The translations under genes were made by a program, and so were the position numbers. Of a stretch of DNA of 64,000 nt, positions 7,843 through 15,813 are shown piece after piece. The notes under the pieces are model-generated. The model was not told the origin of the DNA. It worked only from the letters and a program-made list of their open reading frames with translations, and made no database searches. The first letter of the stretch is position 1. Each line of letters starts with the position of its first letter. Location of the stretch: positions 1,798,001 through 1,862,000 of the forward strand of contig NZ_CP059165.1 of the NCBI RefSeq assembly GCF_013466425.1, written 5' to 3'. Origin of the DNA: Mycobacterium vicinigordonae (GTDB lineage: Bacteria; Actinomycetota; Actinomycetes; Mycobacteriales; Mycobacteriaceae).

Positions 7843-8233
7843 TCAGGATGCCGGGCAGCCGAGGGTCCTTCTCCGGCCCGCGACGGACTTGGCGGGCTCG
7901 CGGGCGTTCGCGAAGACCACGGCTGAAAGGCCGCGAATCGACCGGTTGGCGATCCGCACGGCGTCGTCGTAGCCGTCGAATCCGACAACTAGCATTAGGG
8001 ACCCGAGATCGGAACGCGTGGGTTCGCATTCGGCCTCCAACGCCGCCGACAATTGGCGCCGTTCGCTGGTGCGCATCGCCATTGCCGGAGCGGTCGGTGT
8101 TGTCACGGTCACTCCGCGCGGTGGCGATCGCCAGCATTGCATCGTTCGCCGGATCGACGTTGTGGAACGGGCGTCCGGTCGCGGACGCTACGAGTTTGCC
8201 GTCGATGAGCATTCGCGATTCGTGGTTCACCAT
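7843..8233 (-). pseudogene. aldehyde dehydrogenase remnant
   Basis: Two pieces of an aldehyde dehydrogenase lie in different frames. The N-terminus (MVNHESRMLIDGKLVASATG...FHNVDPANDAML) runs from 8233 to about 8117. A C-terminal piece (LMLVVGFDGYDDAVRIANRSIRGLSAVVFANAREPA) follows to 7843. More than 300 residues, including the catalytic Cys and Glu, are gone. The start overlaps the upstream SDR stop by 7 bp (ATGGTGA), so it was once part of the SDR-ALDH-ADH operon. Aldehyde oxidation must now be done by another enzyme, or the pathway has lost this branch. Confidence 0.85.
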
Positions 8234-8997
8234 TGCCGGCGTTCCTTCACTGCGTCCGAGGCACGCGGCGCCAATGTGAGATAGGGAATAAAACTGCTAC
8301 TACCACAGCGGATGACGGCGTTGACGATTTCGGTCAGATGCTCGACATCAATCAGACCGCCAAGCATGTATTTGTTCTCCATCCAGTACCGGATGGCCTT
8401 ATCCAGCACGCCGGGATCCCAGCTCTTGTTGAACTCGGTCTGCGCGTCACCGCGGCCTCCGAGGCTGTCTCCTACCGCGAGCCGAGTGAACCCGATCTCC
8501 GGGTGTTCAACGCGCCAGGCCTCGACGAGTTTGTCCAACGCGCTCTTGGTTACCGCATAGGCACCGAGCATCGGCCATGGCGTCGTGTAGGACGCACTAA
8601 GGGAGGACAGATAGACGGCCGAGCCCGCGGCCTCGGCCAGGTGAGGTGCGGCGGCCGCGGTGATGAGCGACGCCCCGGTGACGTTCGTGGCGAACAACTG
8701 TGCCCATTGTTCCGCGCTGACTTCGCGCAGAGGGGCTAGCACCCCCATTCCGGTGGTGTACACCAGGGCGTCTAAACCGCCGAGTGAGCCGACAACCTCA
8801 GAGAGCGCGTGCTGGCAACTGTCGGCGTCGGTCACATCACAGGCGATGGCCACCGCGCCATTGCCGGCTTCTTTGGCCGCGACGACCAACCTGTCGTAGC
8901 GACGCGCCAGCAGCGCGACGTGTGCGCCTCGTTGGGCGAGCCCAGTACCGATACATCGGCCGAGGCCCGAGGAGGAGCCAACGAGCGCGACCCGCAT
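8227..8997 (-). CDS. short-chain dehydrogenase/reductase
   Basis: A 256-aa SDR with the cofactor motif GSSSGLGRCIG at the N-terminus, LSSLSASY preceding the active site, and YAVTK as catalytic Tyr/Lys. ATG 8997 is chosen because AGAAGGA lies upstream; an in-frame ATG at 9030 has no ribosome site. It would interconvert an alcohol and a ketone with NAD(P)(H); the substrate is unknown. It heads the operon that includes the broken aldehyde dehydrogenase and the nicotinoprotein alcohol dehydrogenase, and is divergent from the P450 at 9574. Confidence 0.88.
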   Translation of the reverse strand: MRVALVGSSSGLGRCIGTGLAQRGAHVALLARRYDRLVVAAKEAGNGAVAIACDVTDADSCQHALSEVVGSLGGLDALVYTTGMGVLAPLREVSAEQWAQLFATNVTGASLITAAAAPHLAEAAGSAVYLSSLSASYTTPWPMLGAYAVTKSALDKLVEAWRVEHPEIGFTRLAVGDSLGGRGDAQTEFNKSWDPGVLDKAIRYWMENKYMLGGLIDVEHLTEIVNAVIRCGSSSFIPYLTLAPRASDAVKERRQW

Positions 8998-9573
8998 TGA
9001 TCGTTGTCCTTCTATGACGCTGTCAGACATTGTCAGACATCGAGTTTCGCGCTGCCGGAACCGACAGTCGCCCCCGCGACGCTGCGGTCAAACAATTGGG
9101 TGGTTCTCCCACGGATGATCGCCGGCGCTCACCAGAATCAGGTAGTCGGGGGCGCATACTTCTCCTTGATGCGAGGTTGAGAGTGAGGCTATCAGCTGAG
9201 AAAAGGGACGTATTCGCTGGATGGAAATATGCATTTACGACTCGGCAATATGGTTCGGGGGTTCCAGTTTCGGTGCCAGCATCATCGTTCATCTCGTCAT
9301 GGCCGGCGGCCCCGGTGGAGACGCTACACCACCGGAAGGTTGATATGCGATATCTGTAAATCAGCATTTCCTGTTGTGGGGATGTCCGACGGACACCGAG
9401 AACCTTGACAAACTATGTTGCGCACGCCGGTTTGCCTACGCTCGACGCTAGACATCAATCAGATGGTCCAGGTAGCGCTTTCGCGAATGTTTCGGGTTCT
9501 GGTCGCTAACACCTACATCATGTAGGTTAGCAACCGACAGGCTGTAGGTTGAGGACGGCACGGGAGGTGACGC
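8998..9573. other. divergent intergenic region, SDR / P450
   Basis: 576 bp with no gene I can support. The right end holds the ACCTACAT operator (9511-9550). A tandem ATGTCTGACA repeat sits at about 9018-9039 on the minus strand. I see no other clear element. Confidence 0.5.
9511..9550. promoter_or_regulatory. P450 operator: perfect palindrome plus third half-site
   Basis: ACCTACATCATGTAGGT (9511-9527) is a perfect 17-bp odd palindrome. It is extended by GCTAAC on the left and TTAGC on the right to an imperfect symmetry of about 27 bp. A further TGTAGGTT half-site lies at 9543-9550, 22 bp (two helical turns) from the TGTAGGTT within the palindrome at 9521. It ends 24 bp before the P450 start. 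Size and symmetry fit a TetR- or MarR-type repressor, but no such gene is adjacent. Confidence 0.7.
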
Positions 9574-10812
9574 ATGGCGGAGCCGACGGTTACCGACGAC
9601 ATCGATCAGCGCATTCGTGAGGCCCAGGCAAAGTTCAATGCCGGAATGGGCGCCGACGGCGACGCGACGCCCTACCCGCTACTACACGAGCTCCGCGCGA
9701 AGGCACCCGTCCACCCCGGTTGGCCTGAGATGGGCATTCCCGAGGACGGGCCCAACGGGACAAAGACTTTCACCGCGTACTCATTCGATGCGGTTAAGGC
9801 CGTGTTCACCGACAACATCACGTTCAGCACGCGGATCTACGAGGACATGGTGCGCCCGCTGCAGGGACCGACGATCCTCGAGATGCAGGAACCAGAGCAC
9901 GCGACCTACCGCAGGTTGCACGAATTCGCTTTCGCAAGGTCATCGATGAAGCGCTGGGACAGCGAACTCGTCGGGCCCCTCGTCGATCGCACGATAGCGA
10001 AGTTCCGCGAGAACAACTGCGCCGATTTGGTCGATGCGGTGTTCATGCCCATTCCCGTGCGGATCATCGCAGCCCTGCTCGGTCTGCCGGAGTCCGATAT
10101 CGGGCAGTTCCATCGACTGGCCATCGACTTGCTGGGCTTTAGAGCCGACATGGAAACAGCGTTGAGAGCGTCGGCGGAAATGAAGGAGTACTTCGTCGGC
10201 GTGCTTGCCGGCCGACGCAAGTCGCCGAAGGACGACATGGTGACCATTCTGTCGCAGGCCGAGATCGACGGCGTCAAAATGTCAGACGAGCAGATCTACG
10301 GCTTCATGCGCAACCTGCTACCAGCCGGAGCGGAGACCACCTCACGGTCGACTGCGAGCCTCGCGATGGGTCTGTTGACTCACACCGATCAACTCGATGC
10401 GGTGCGCGCGGACCGGGGCCTGTTGCCACAGGCGATCGAGGAGGGGATTCGATGGGAGACACCGTTGCTGAACTTCATTCGGGAGGTGAGTGCCGACACC
10501 GAGTTCTTCGGTTTGGAAATCCCGAAGGGTTCGACGATGATGGTGAACCTTGGCAGCGCGAACCACGACGAGACCCGCTGGAATGATGCCGAATCCTTCG
10601 ATATCTTCCGGGACCGCAAGCCGCACATAGGTTTCGGGCACGGTGCGCACGTCTGCCTTGGCATGCACCTGGCACGGCTGGAGAGCACCAAGATCTTTAA
10701 TGCGCTTTTCGACCAACTGCCAGGATTGCGGTTGAACCCCGACGCGCCGCCGCCGTATGTGAGTGGCACGCTGTTCCGTTCGCCGCCACGCCTCGACGTG
10801 GTGTGGGATTAA
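9574..10812 (+). CDS. cytochrome P450
   Basis: A 412-aa soluble bacterial P450. Visible are the I-helix AGAETT, the K-helix ExxR in EEGIRWE, and the haem loop FGHGAHVCLG with the ligand Cys at about 361. A GGGAGG site precedes ATG 9574. Such enzymes need a ferredoxin and reductase, none of which is encoded in the window. It probably hydroxylates the pathway substrate; the following DapB-like gene begins 14 bp after its stop, so the two form an operon. Transcription is probably controlled by the palindrome just upstream. Confidence 0.95.
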   Translation: MAEPTVTDDIDQRIREAQAKFNAGMGADGDATPYPLLHELRAKAPVHPGWPEMGIPEDGPNGTKTFTAYSFDAVKAVFTDNITFSTRIYEDMVRPLQGPTILEMQEPEHATYRRLHEFAFARSSMKRWDSELVGPLVDRTIAKFRENNCADLVDAVFMPIPVRIIAALLGLPESDIGQFHRLAIDLLGFRADMETALRASAEMKEYFVGVLAGRRKSPKDDMVTILSQAEIDGVKMSDEQIYGFMRNLLPAGAETTSRSTASLAMGLLTHTDQLDAVRADRGLLPQAIEEGIRWETPLLNFIREVSADTEFFGLEIPKGSTMMVNLGSANHDETRWNDAESFDIFRDRKPHIGFGHGAHVCLGMHLARLESTKIFNALFDQLPGLRLNPDAPPPYVSGTLFRSPPRLDVVWD

Positions 10813-10826
10813 GGCGGTCGTCGGAC

Positions 10827-11891
10827 GTGACTCGCGTGATCCAGTGGGCGACCGGAGTGACCGGAATGATGTCGTTGCGGCACGTCCTGAGTCGGCCTGA
10901 CTTGGAACTGGTCGGCGTGCGCGTGTATGACCCCGCGAAGGCCGGACTAGACGCGGGCACCCTGTGCGGCCGGCCCGAGTCGGGGGTGCGGACGTCGGCC
11001 GATCGCGAAGACCTCGTCGGCACCGACGCCGACGTGGTGCTCTACATGGGCAAAGTCGAGACCGACACTCCCGGCTGTTTCGCGGATGTCTGTGACCTGC
11101 TCGCCTCGGGTAAGAACGTGGTAGCCACCGGTAGCCGCTTCATCCATCCCCGGTCGTTGCACGTGTCGCTCGCGGATGGGATCGAAAAGGCCTGCCGTGT
11201 CGGTGGTTCGTCGTTCCTCGGTCTCGGTCTGTATCCCGGCTTCATCGGCGAGTCGTTGGCACCGATCTTGTCCCGGCTCACCGAGCGGGCGGACCGCATC
11301 AGCGTGCGTGAGGTGTTGAATTACTCGACCTATGCCAGCCACGACCTGATCTTCAACGCGATGGGCTTCGGTCACGAACCCGATGACACGACCCCTCTGC
11401 TGACCAACACCGACTACGCGGCGAGCGCGTGGATCGGCAGCGCGACGGTGCTCGCGCAGGCACTCGGCCTCCAGATTCAGGCCGTTGAGGGGTTTCGTGA
11501 GGTCGCAACGACGCCGAAGGCGCTCACCGTGGCTGCCGGAAATATTCCGGCGGGGACCGTGGGGGCGATGCGCTTCGGTGTCGAAGTCGACTGCGGTGAA
11601 ACCGCGCTGGCCGTCGAACATCTAACCCGGATGGCGGACGACCTGGCCCCCCAGTGGCCCGCCGAGATCGGCTACGCGGTGACCTTCGAGGGCAAGCCTA
11701 ACCTCAGCTTCCATCTGGTGATCGGCTCCCACGACGAGGATCACGCCGCGCAGGGCTGCCTGGCTACGGCCATGCATGCCATCAACGCCATCCCGACGGT
11801 GATGGCCGCCGCACCGGGCCTCTACGACCTGTCAAAGATCGCTCCGTTCGTCGCGCACTGGACCGAGCGTGGCGCCGTGCCAGCCACGTAG
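10827..11891 (+). CDS. DapB-like NAD(P)-dependent oxidoreductase
   Basis: A 354-aa protein starting VIQWATGVTG, an N-terminal nucleotide-binding fold shared with dihydrodipicolinate reductase and 2,4-diaminopentanoate dehydrogenase, followed by an alpha/beta domain. GTG 10827 is the likely start (14 nt after the P450 stop); an in-frame GTG at 10803 would overlap the P450. These proteins often sit next to P450s and lipid catabolic genes in mycobacteria, but their substrate is not known. A paralogue is at 13917. Confidence 0.85.
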   Translation: MTRVIQWATGVTGMMSLRHVLSRPDLELVGVRVYDPAKAGLDAGTLCGRPESGVRTSADREDLVGTDADVVLYMGKVETDTPGCFADVCDLLASGKNVVATGSRFIHPRSLHVSLADGIEKACRVGGSSFLGLGLYPGFIGESLAPILSRLTERADRISVREVLNYSTYASHDLIFNAMGFGHEPDDTTPLLTNTDYAASAWIGSATVLAQALGLQIQAVEGFREVATTPKALTVAAGNIPAGTVGAMRFGVEVDCGETALAVEHLTRMADDLAPQWPAEIGYAVTFEGKPNLSFHLVIGSHDEDHAAQGCLATAMHAINAIPTVMAAAPGLYDLSKIAPFVAHWTERGAVPAT

Positions 11892-11930
11892 TCTCCTGCG
11901 GTCACCTCCTTATTTGTCTCCCTGTCTCGA

Positions 11931-12734
11931 TCAGATGAAGTCTGATCCGCCGTCGACGTTGACGGTGGCTCCCGTCACGTAGCTGTTGCGCTGCGACACG
12001 AGATAGGTTGTGGCGGAGGCGATCTCCTCAGGTAGTCCAGCACGACCTATGTCGCAGGGATGGCCATAGGTCTTTTCGACCCACGTCATCACGTCCGTGG
12101 GATCCGACGAATCCAGCCCGTCTGCGGCTAGCACATCGCGCAAGACCTCAGTGAAGCTGGCCGTCACGATGGTGCCGGGGCAGACGCAGTTCACCAGGAT
12201 GCCTTCGGCCCCCAGGCTCTTGGACAGGTTCTTGGTCAGACTCGACAGCGCCGACTTGGCCGCCGTATAGGCGACCAGCCGAGCGCTCTGCCGTTGGATC
12301 GAATGCGCCGAGAGCGTGACGATGCGAGCCCAGTCGGCCGATCGCAACAACGGCAGGGCAGCCCGGACCGAGCGCACGGCGGACAGCGTGCCAAGATCGA
12401 ATGCGGCGTGCCAGTCGTCGTCTGTGAGCTCATCGAACGCGCCAGCGCTCGGACCGATGGTGTGCACCAGCACATTCAGGCTGTTCCAGGAATCGGCGAC
12501 CGATGCGAACGCCGCCGAGATGGACTCAGCGTCGGCCATATCAACCCTGACCGCCAGCACCTCGGGGGCGCCTGCACGGCGGACACGCTCAGCGGCGATG
12601 TCCAGCGCAACTCGACCACGCGCCATGATCGCCACCGAGGCCCCCTCGGCCCCAAGGCTTTCGGCGATCGCGAGCCCCATTCCCTTGCTGCCGCCGGTCA
12701 CGACAGCCGTGGCGCCCGTCAAGCCAAGTTCCAT
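11931..12734 (-). CDS. short-chain dehydrogenase/reductase
   Basis: A 267-aa classical SDR with TGGSKGMG near residue 14, the YTAAK catalytic pair and a C-terminal VDGGSDF. It ends tail-to-tail with the DapB-like gene and follows the SDR at 12759 in the same direction with a 24-bp gap, so the two share a transcript from the operator at 13549-13576. Probable role: oxidation of a hydroxyl group on the substrate or on a hydroxyacyl-CoA. Confidence 0.88.
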   Translation of the reverse strand: MELGLTGATAVVTGGSKGMGLAIAESLGAEGASVAIMARGRVALDIAAERVRRAGAPEVLAVRVDMADAESISAAFASVADSWNSLNVLVHTIGPSAGAFDELTDDDWHAAFDLGTLSAVRSVRAALPLLRSADWARIVTLSAHSIQRQSARLVAYTAAKSALSSLTKNLSKSLGAEGILVNCVCPGTIVTASFTEVLRDVLAADGLDSSDPTDVMTWVEKTYGHPCDIGRAGLPEEIASATTYLVSQRNSYVTGATVNVDGGSDFI

Positions 12735-12758
12735 TGTTTCGTCCTTCCCCGAGGAGCC

Positions 12759-13517
12759 CTAGGGGCTCTTAATGATTCGTGGCGCCAAATGCACGATCTC
12801 GCTCACGACCGTGGGGTTCGCGCGTGAAACCGCGATCAGGGAGAGCATCGCGTTAGCCACATCCTCGACCGCGGACATCTCAGCTGGAATCTGACCCGCC
12901 TGCGCCCAGGCCCGGTACAGATCGGCCAGCAGATCGCGGTCGGCGCCGCGTAGGATCTCGGTGTCCCCGGTTGGGCCGACGCTCACCCGGATCAGGGCGA
13001 GTTCAGGGTGCTCCGCCCGCCAGGAGCGCAGGATCTCGTCGAGCGCGGCCTTGCTCGCGTGGTAGGCGGCCACGCCGGCGCGCGGGCGACCGACGTCGTG
13101 GCTTGAGGCGACGACAACCGTGGCGTTTTCGGCAAGGTGGGGCAGGACCATCCGCAGCACGTGAGTGACACCGACGGCGTTGACAGCATAAGCATGCAGC
13201 CAGGTCGCCACATCTGTGTCTTCGATCAGCGCGAAGGGCACTACAGCACTGGTGAATACCACCGCATCGAGACTGCCGAACCTGGCAGCGACGTCGCCGA
13301 CCACTGTTTGGACGGCGCGCGGATTCGACACATCGAGTTCGTACGCCGAACCGCTTAACCGATCGGCCAGTTCGGACAAGACGTCCAACCGGCGTGCAGC
13401 AAGTGCTACCTGGGCCCCTCTGGAGTGGGCGGCAAGGGCCAACGCATGCCCGATTCCGGATGAAGCTCCAACGATCAGTATCCGCGTCCCCGCGAGGTTG
13501 GAGTGCCGGTCTGTCAT
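12759..13517 (-). CDS. short-chain dehydrogenase/reductase
   Basis: A 252-aa SDR with VGASSGIGHALA at the N-terminus and YHASK as the active-site Tyr/Lys. It belongs to the same sub-type as the SDR at 8227, with a similar RAEHPEL segment and a C-terminus ending in an HLAPR-like run. ATG 13517 has AAGGAAA upstream; the upstream in-frame extension runs over the operator and is rejected. It is the first gene of a two-SDR operon whose promoter carries the recurrent GAGAAT palindrome. Confidence 0.88.
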   Translation of the reverse strand: MTDRHSNLAGTRILIVGASSGIGHALALAAHSRGAQVALAARRLDVLSELADRLSGSAYELDVSNPRAVQTVVGDVAARFGSLDAVVFTSAVVPFALIEDTDVATWLHAYAVNAVGVTHVLRMVLPHLAENATVVVASSHDVGRPRAGVAAYHASKAALDEILRSWRAEHPELALIRVSVGPTGDTEILRGADRDLLADLYRAWAQAGQIPAEMSAVEDVANAMLSLIAVSRANPTVVSEIVHLAPRIIKSP

Positions 13518-13548
13518 AACCCGTTTCCTTCGCGCCAGAGTTGGGCTG

Positions 13549-13576
13549 ATTCTCACACGCGAGAATTGGTATTCTC
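13549..13576. promoter_or_regulatory. GAGAAT-type operator, three half-sites
   Basis: ATTCTC (13549-13554), GAGAAT (13561-13566) and ATTCTC (13571-13576) give one GAGAAT-N4-ATTCTC palindrome and one inverted pair with a 6-bp spacer. The near edge is 31 bp from the SDR start, the same distance as at 17465 and 31840. Confidence 0.75.
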
Positions 13577-13916
13577 ACCCAGGGGCCGTTCAGATTGCCC
13601 GTCCACCCAGTAGGAGCCGCGTGATCGATCGTTTCGAGTGCCCCAATTTTCAGGCGCCGGGTGGCGCCTGTGCCTGTCCGGGGTGCCTGCATCGAACGGG
13701 GCAGGGCCGCAGCATTCGCCTACCTGGGTGGCGTCGGTCATCGCACTCCATGTCGATCCGCCGTTCGCGGTGCAAGGCGAGGTGCGCACTGCCGGCTTGT
13801 CCGAACCCGCTTGCGAGCGGACCCCGTATCCGAACGTCAACCTGTACGGGCAATCCAGTCACATTGAGGAATCGGGCAAGCCGATCCCTTCTGCAAGAAA
13901 ACCGAAGGGAGCGTTG
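13577..13916. other. intergenic region upstream of DapB-like gene
   Basis: 340 bp. Frames are open on both strands but show no recognisable protein. The last 15 bp hold GAAGGGAG, the ribosome site for 13917. Nothing else is identified. Confidence 0.4.
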
Positions 13917-15020
13917 ATGAGTGATCAGTCCACCGCCCGCTATCGCGTCGTCCACATTGGGACCGGTCTCACGGGCCGAGAAGCGCTGCGGGCCACGATT
14001 CTTGACCCCGCGTTGGAGCTCGTCGGTGTGAAAGTCTCCACGCCTGGCAAGATCGGGACCGATGCCGGCCGGCTATGCGGTTTGACGGATGTCGGCGTGA
14101 CGGCAACGGGGGAGATCGCGGAAATCGTTGCGCTGAAACCCGACTGCGTGTCTTACTGTGCGACTGCGGTCCGTCGGGAGGACGACGCGGTCGCGGACAT
14201 TGCCGCGTTGCTTGCATCGGGTATTAATGTCGTGACGATTTCGACTATCCCTCTGGTGTATCCGCCCGCTGCACCACCCCGCTGGCGTACCGCGCTCGAT
14301 CAAGCTACCCGCGAGGGCAAATCAACGTTTTATGCCACCGGTAGCGAACCCGGCTTCATCAGCCTCAACGTGCCCACCGCACTGCTTTCCGGCGCGGGCC
14401 GAGTGGATTCGTACCGGATGGATGAATACGCGCTCGACCTGGACAGGTCGTATCCAATATGGGATGTACTGCACGAGTCAATGGGTTTCGGCAAGCCCAA
14501 CGGCCACGTGCCCGCCCGGATAGCCTCGGGCAAGGTGAACCATGACTGGGAGACGGTCGTGCGCTATCTGGCGGGTGTACTTGGCATCGAGCTCGACCGC
14601 GTGGAGTTGGACTGGGAGACTCTGCTCGCTCCAGCCGACCTTTCAACCGCTATCGGCGTGGTGCCGTTGGGAACGATCTGCGGTCACCGCTGGCAGCTGT
14701 CGGGCATAGTCGACGACCGGAAGATAGTGGCGGTCCAATATTTTGCGACGGTGAGTTCGACGCCGTGGCCCGAGCGTTGGCCGAAGCCCTCACGCGAAGG
14801 ACAGGGCGGGATGGTATTCCGCATTGCGGGCGACCCCGGCATGACCCTGGAGCTCTACCTGGAGCAGTCCGAGGACAGTCGGGTCAATCCCGGGATCACG
14901 GCCACCGCGATGGCCGCGGTGAACGCCATTCCTCGCGTGGTGGACGCGGCACCCGGCGTCATCGAATTGCCGCTGGCCGGACCCGAGATCGTCAGCCGAC
15001 TTTCACGAGCCACACCGTGA
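13917..15020 (+). CDS. DapB-like NAD(P)-dependent oxidoreductase
   Basis: A 367-aa paralogue of the protein at 10827: VVHIGTGLTGREALR gives the nucleotide-binding start, and LELVGVKV, DAGRLCGL and ATAMAAVNAIPRVVDAAPG match corresponding stretches there. The frame opens at 13638, but GAAGGGAG places the start at ATG 13917. It overlaps the following hydrolase gene by 4 bp. Function beyond an oxidoreductase of the DapB-like superfamily is unknown. Confidence 0.85.
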   Translation: MSDQSTARYRVVHIGTGLTGREALRATILDPALELVGVKVSTPGKIGTDAGRLCGLTDVGVTATGEIAEIVALKPDCVSYCATAVRREDDAVADIAALLASGINVVTISTIPLVYPPAAPPRWRTALDQATREGKSTFYATGSEPGFISLNVPTALLSGAGRVDSYRMDEYALDLDRSYPIWDVLHESMGFGKPNGHVPARIASGKVNHDWETVVRYLAGVLGIELDRVELDWETLLAPADLSTAIGVVPLGTICGHRWQLSGIVDDRKIVAVQYFATVSSTPWPERWPKPSREGQGGMVFRIAGDPGMTLELYLEQSEDSRVNPGITATAMAAVNAIPRVVDAAPGVIELPLAGPEIVSRLSRATP

Positions 15021-15751
15021 CCATCTTCGCCTTGCTGCACGGTGGGATGCATTTCGGTTCCTGCTGGGACGCGGTTGCGGCGGAACTCGTGGCGAAAGGT
15101 CACCGCGTGGTCGCTCCAGATCTTCCTGTCGACGACGACTCGGCTGGTGCCGTGCAGTGGGCACGGGTGGCGATCGACGCGATCGAGCGAGCCGGGGCGA
15201 GCTCTGAACGCCAAGACCGCCCCGGCGACATTGTGGTGGTGGCGCATTCGATTGCGGGTCTTTGCGCGCCCGTGATCGCTACGCTTCGCCCAGTGCGCCA
15301 GCTGGCGTTTGTCGGCGGCCTGCTGCCGGTTCCCGGTCAGTCGTTCGTCCACCACCTCTCCGCCAACCCCGATGCGATTTCATTCCCGGAGCCGCAAGAG
15401 CACGGAGCTGGGCCGTTCGGGCTCACTTGGGATTCGGTGCGGGACGGCTTCTACCACGACTGCCCGGAAGCGCTGGCGCGTCGGGCTTTTGACGGGTTGC
15501 GCCACCAATCGTTCACCGTGTTCACCGAACGCTGCCCGATCGATCGATGGCCCGATGCACCGTCGACCTACGTGCTGCTGCGCGACGACCGCGCAGTGGG
15601 GCAGTCTTGGGCTCGGCGCAATGCGGTCGAGCGAATCGGAGCGTCGATCGTCGAGTTGGACGGTGGACATTCGCCGTTCTTCTCGCGTCCGGCAGAGCTA
15701 GCCGCCATCCTGCTACGCCTGGGCGACCCCGACGTCAACGGATACGGCTGA
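15017..15751 (+). CDS. alpha/beta-fold hydrolase
   Basis: A 244-aa hydrolase with oxyanion-loop LLHGGMHFGSCW at the N-terminus, nucleophile Ser in AHSIAG and a late His in DGGHSPF. GTG 15017 overlaps the previous stop (GTGA), giving translational coupling to the DapB-like gene. It could hydrolyse an ester, lactone or CoA thioester intermediate. The ORF reads further upstream, but that part covers the neighbouring gene in another frame. Confidence 0.85.
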   Translation: MTIFALLHGGMHFGSCWDAVAAELVAKGHRVVAPDLPVDDDSAGAVQWARVAIDAIERAGASSERQDRPGDIVVVAHSIAGLCAPVIATLRPVRQLAFVGGLLPVPGQSFVHHLSANPDAISFPEPQEHGAGPFGLTWDSVRDGFYHDCPEALARRAFDGLRHQSFTVFTERCPIDRWPDAPSTYVLLRDDRAVGQSWARRNAVERIGASIVELDGGHSPFFSRPAELAAILLRLGDPDVNGYG

Positions 15752-15813
15752 GGCGCGCGCCGGTCTGGTTCTGCGACGGCGTTGTTGATCACCCCACAGA
15801 GGGCATTGTTATC

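Noticed and set aside
13638..13916. 93-residue N-terminal extension of the DapB-like protein
   Set aside because: It has no similarity to the paralogue at 10827, and a strong ribosome site sits before ATG 13917.
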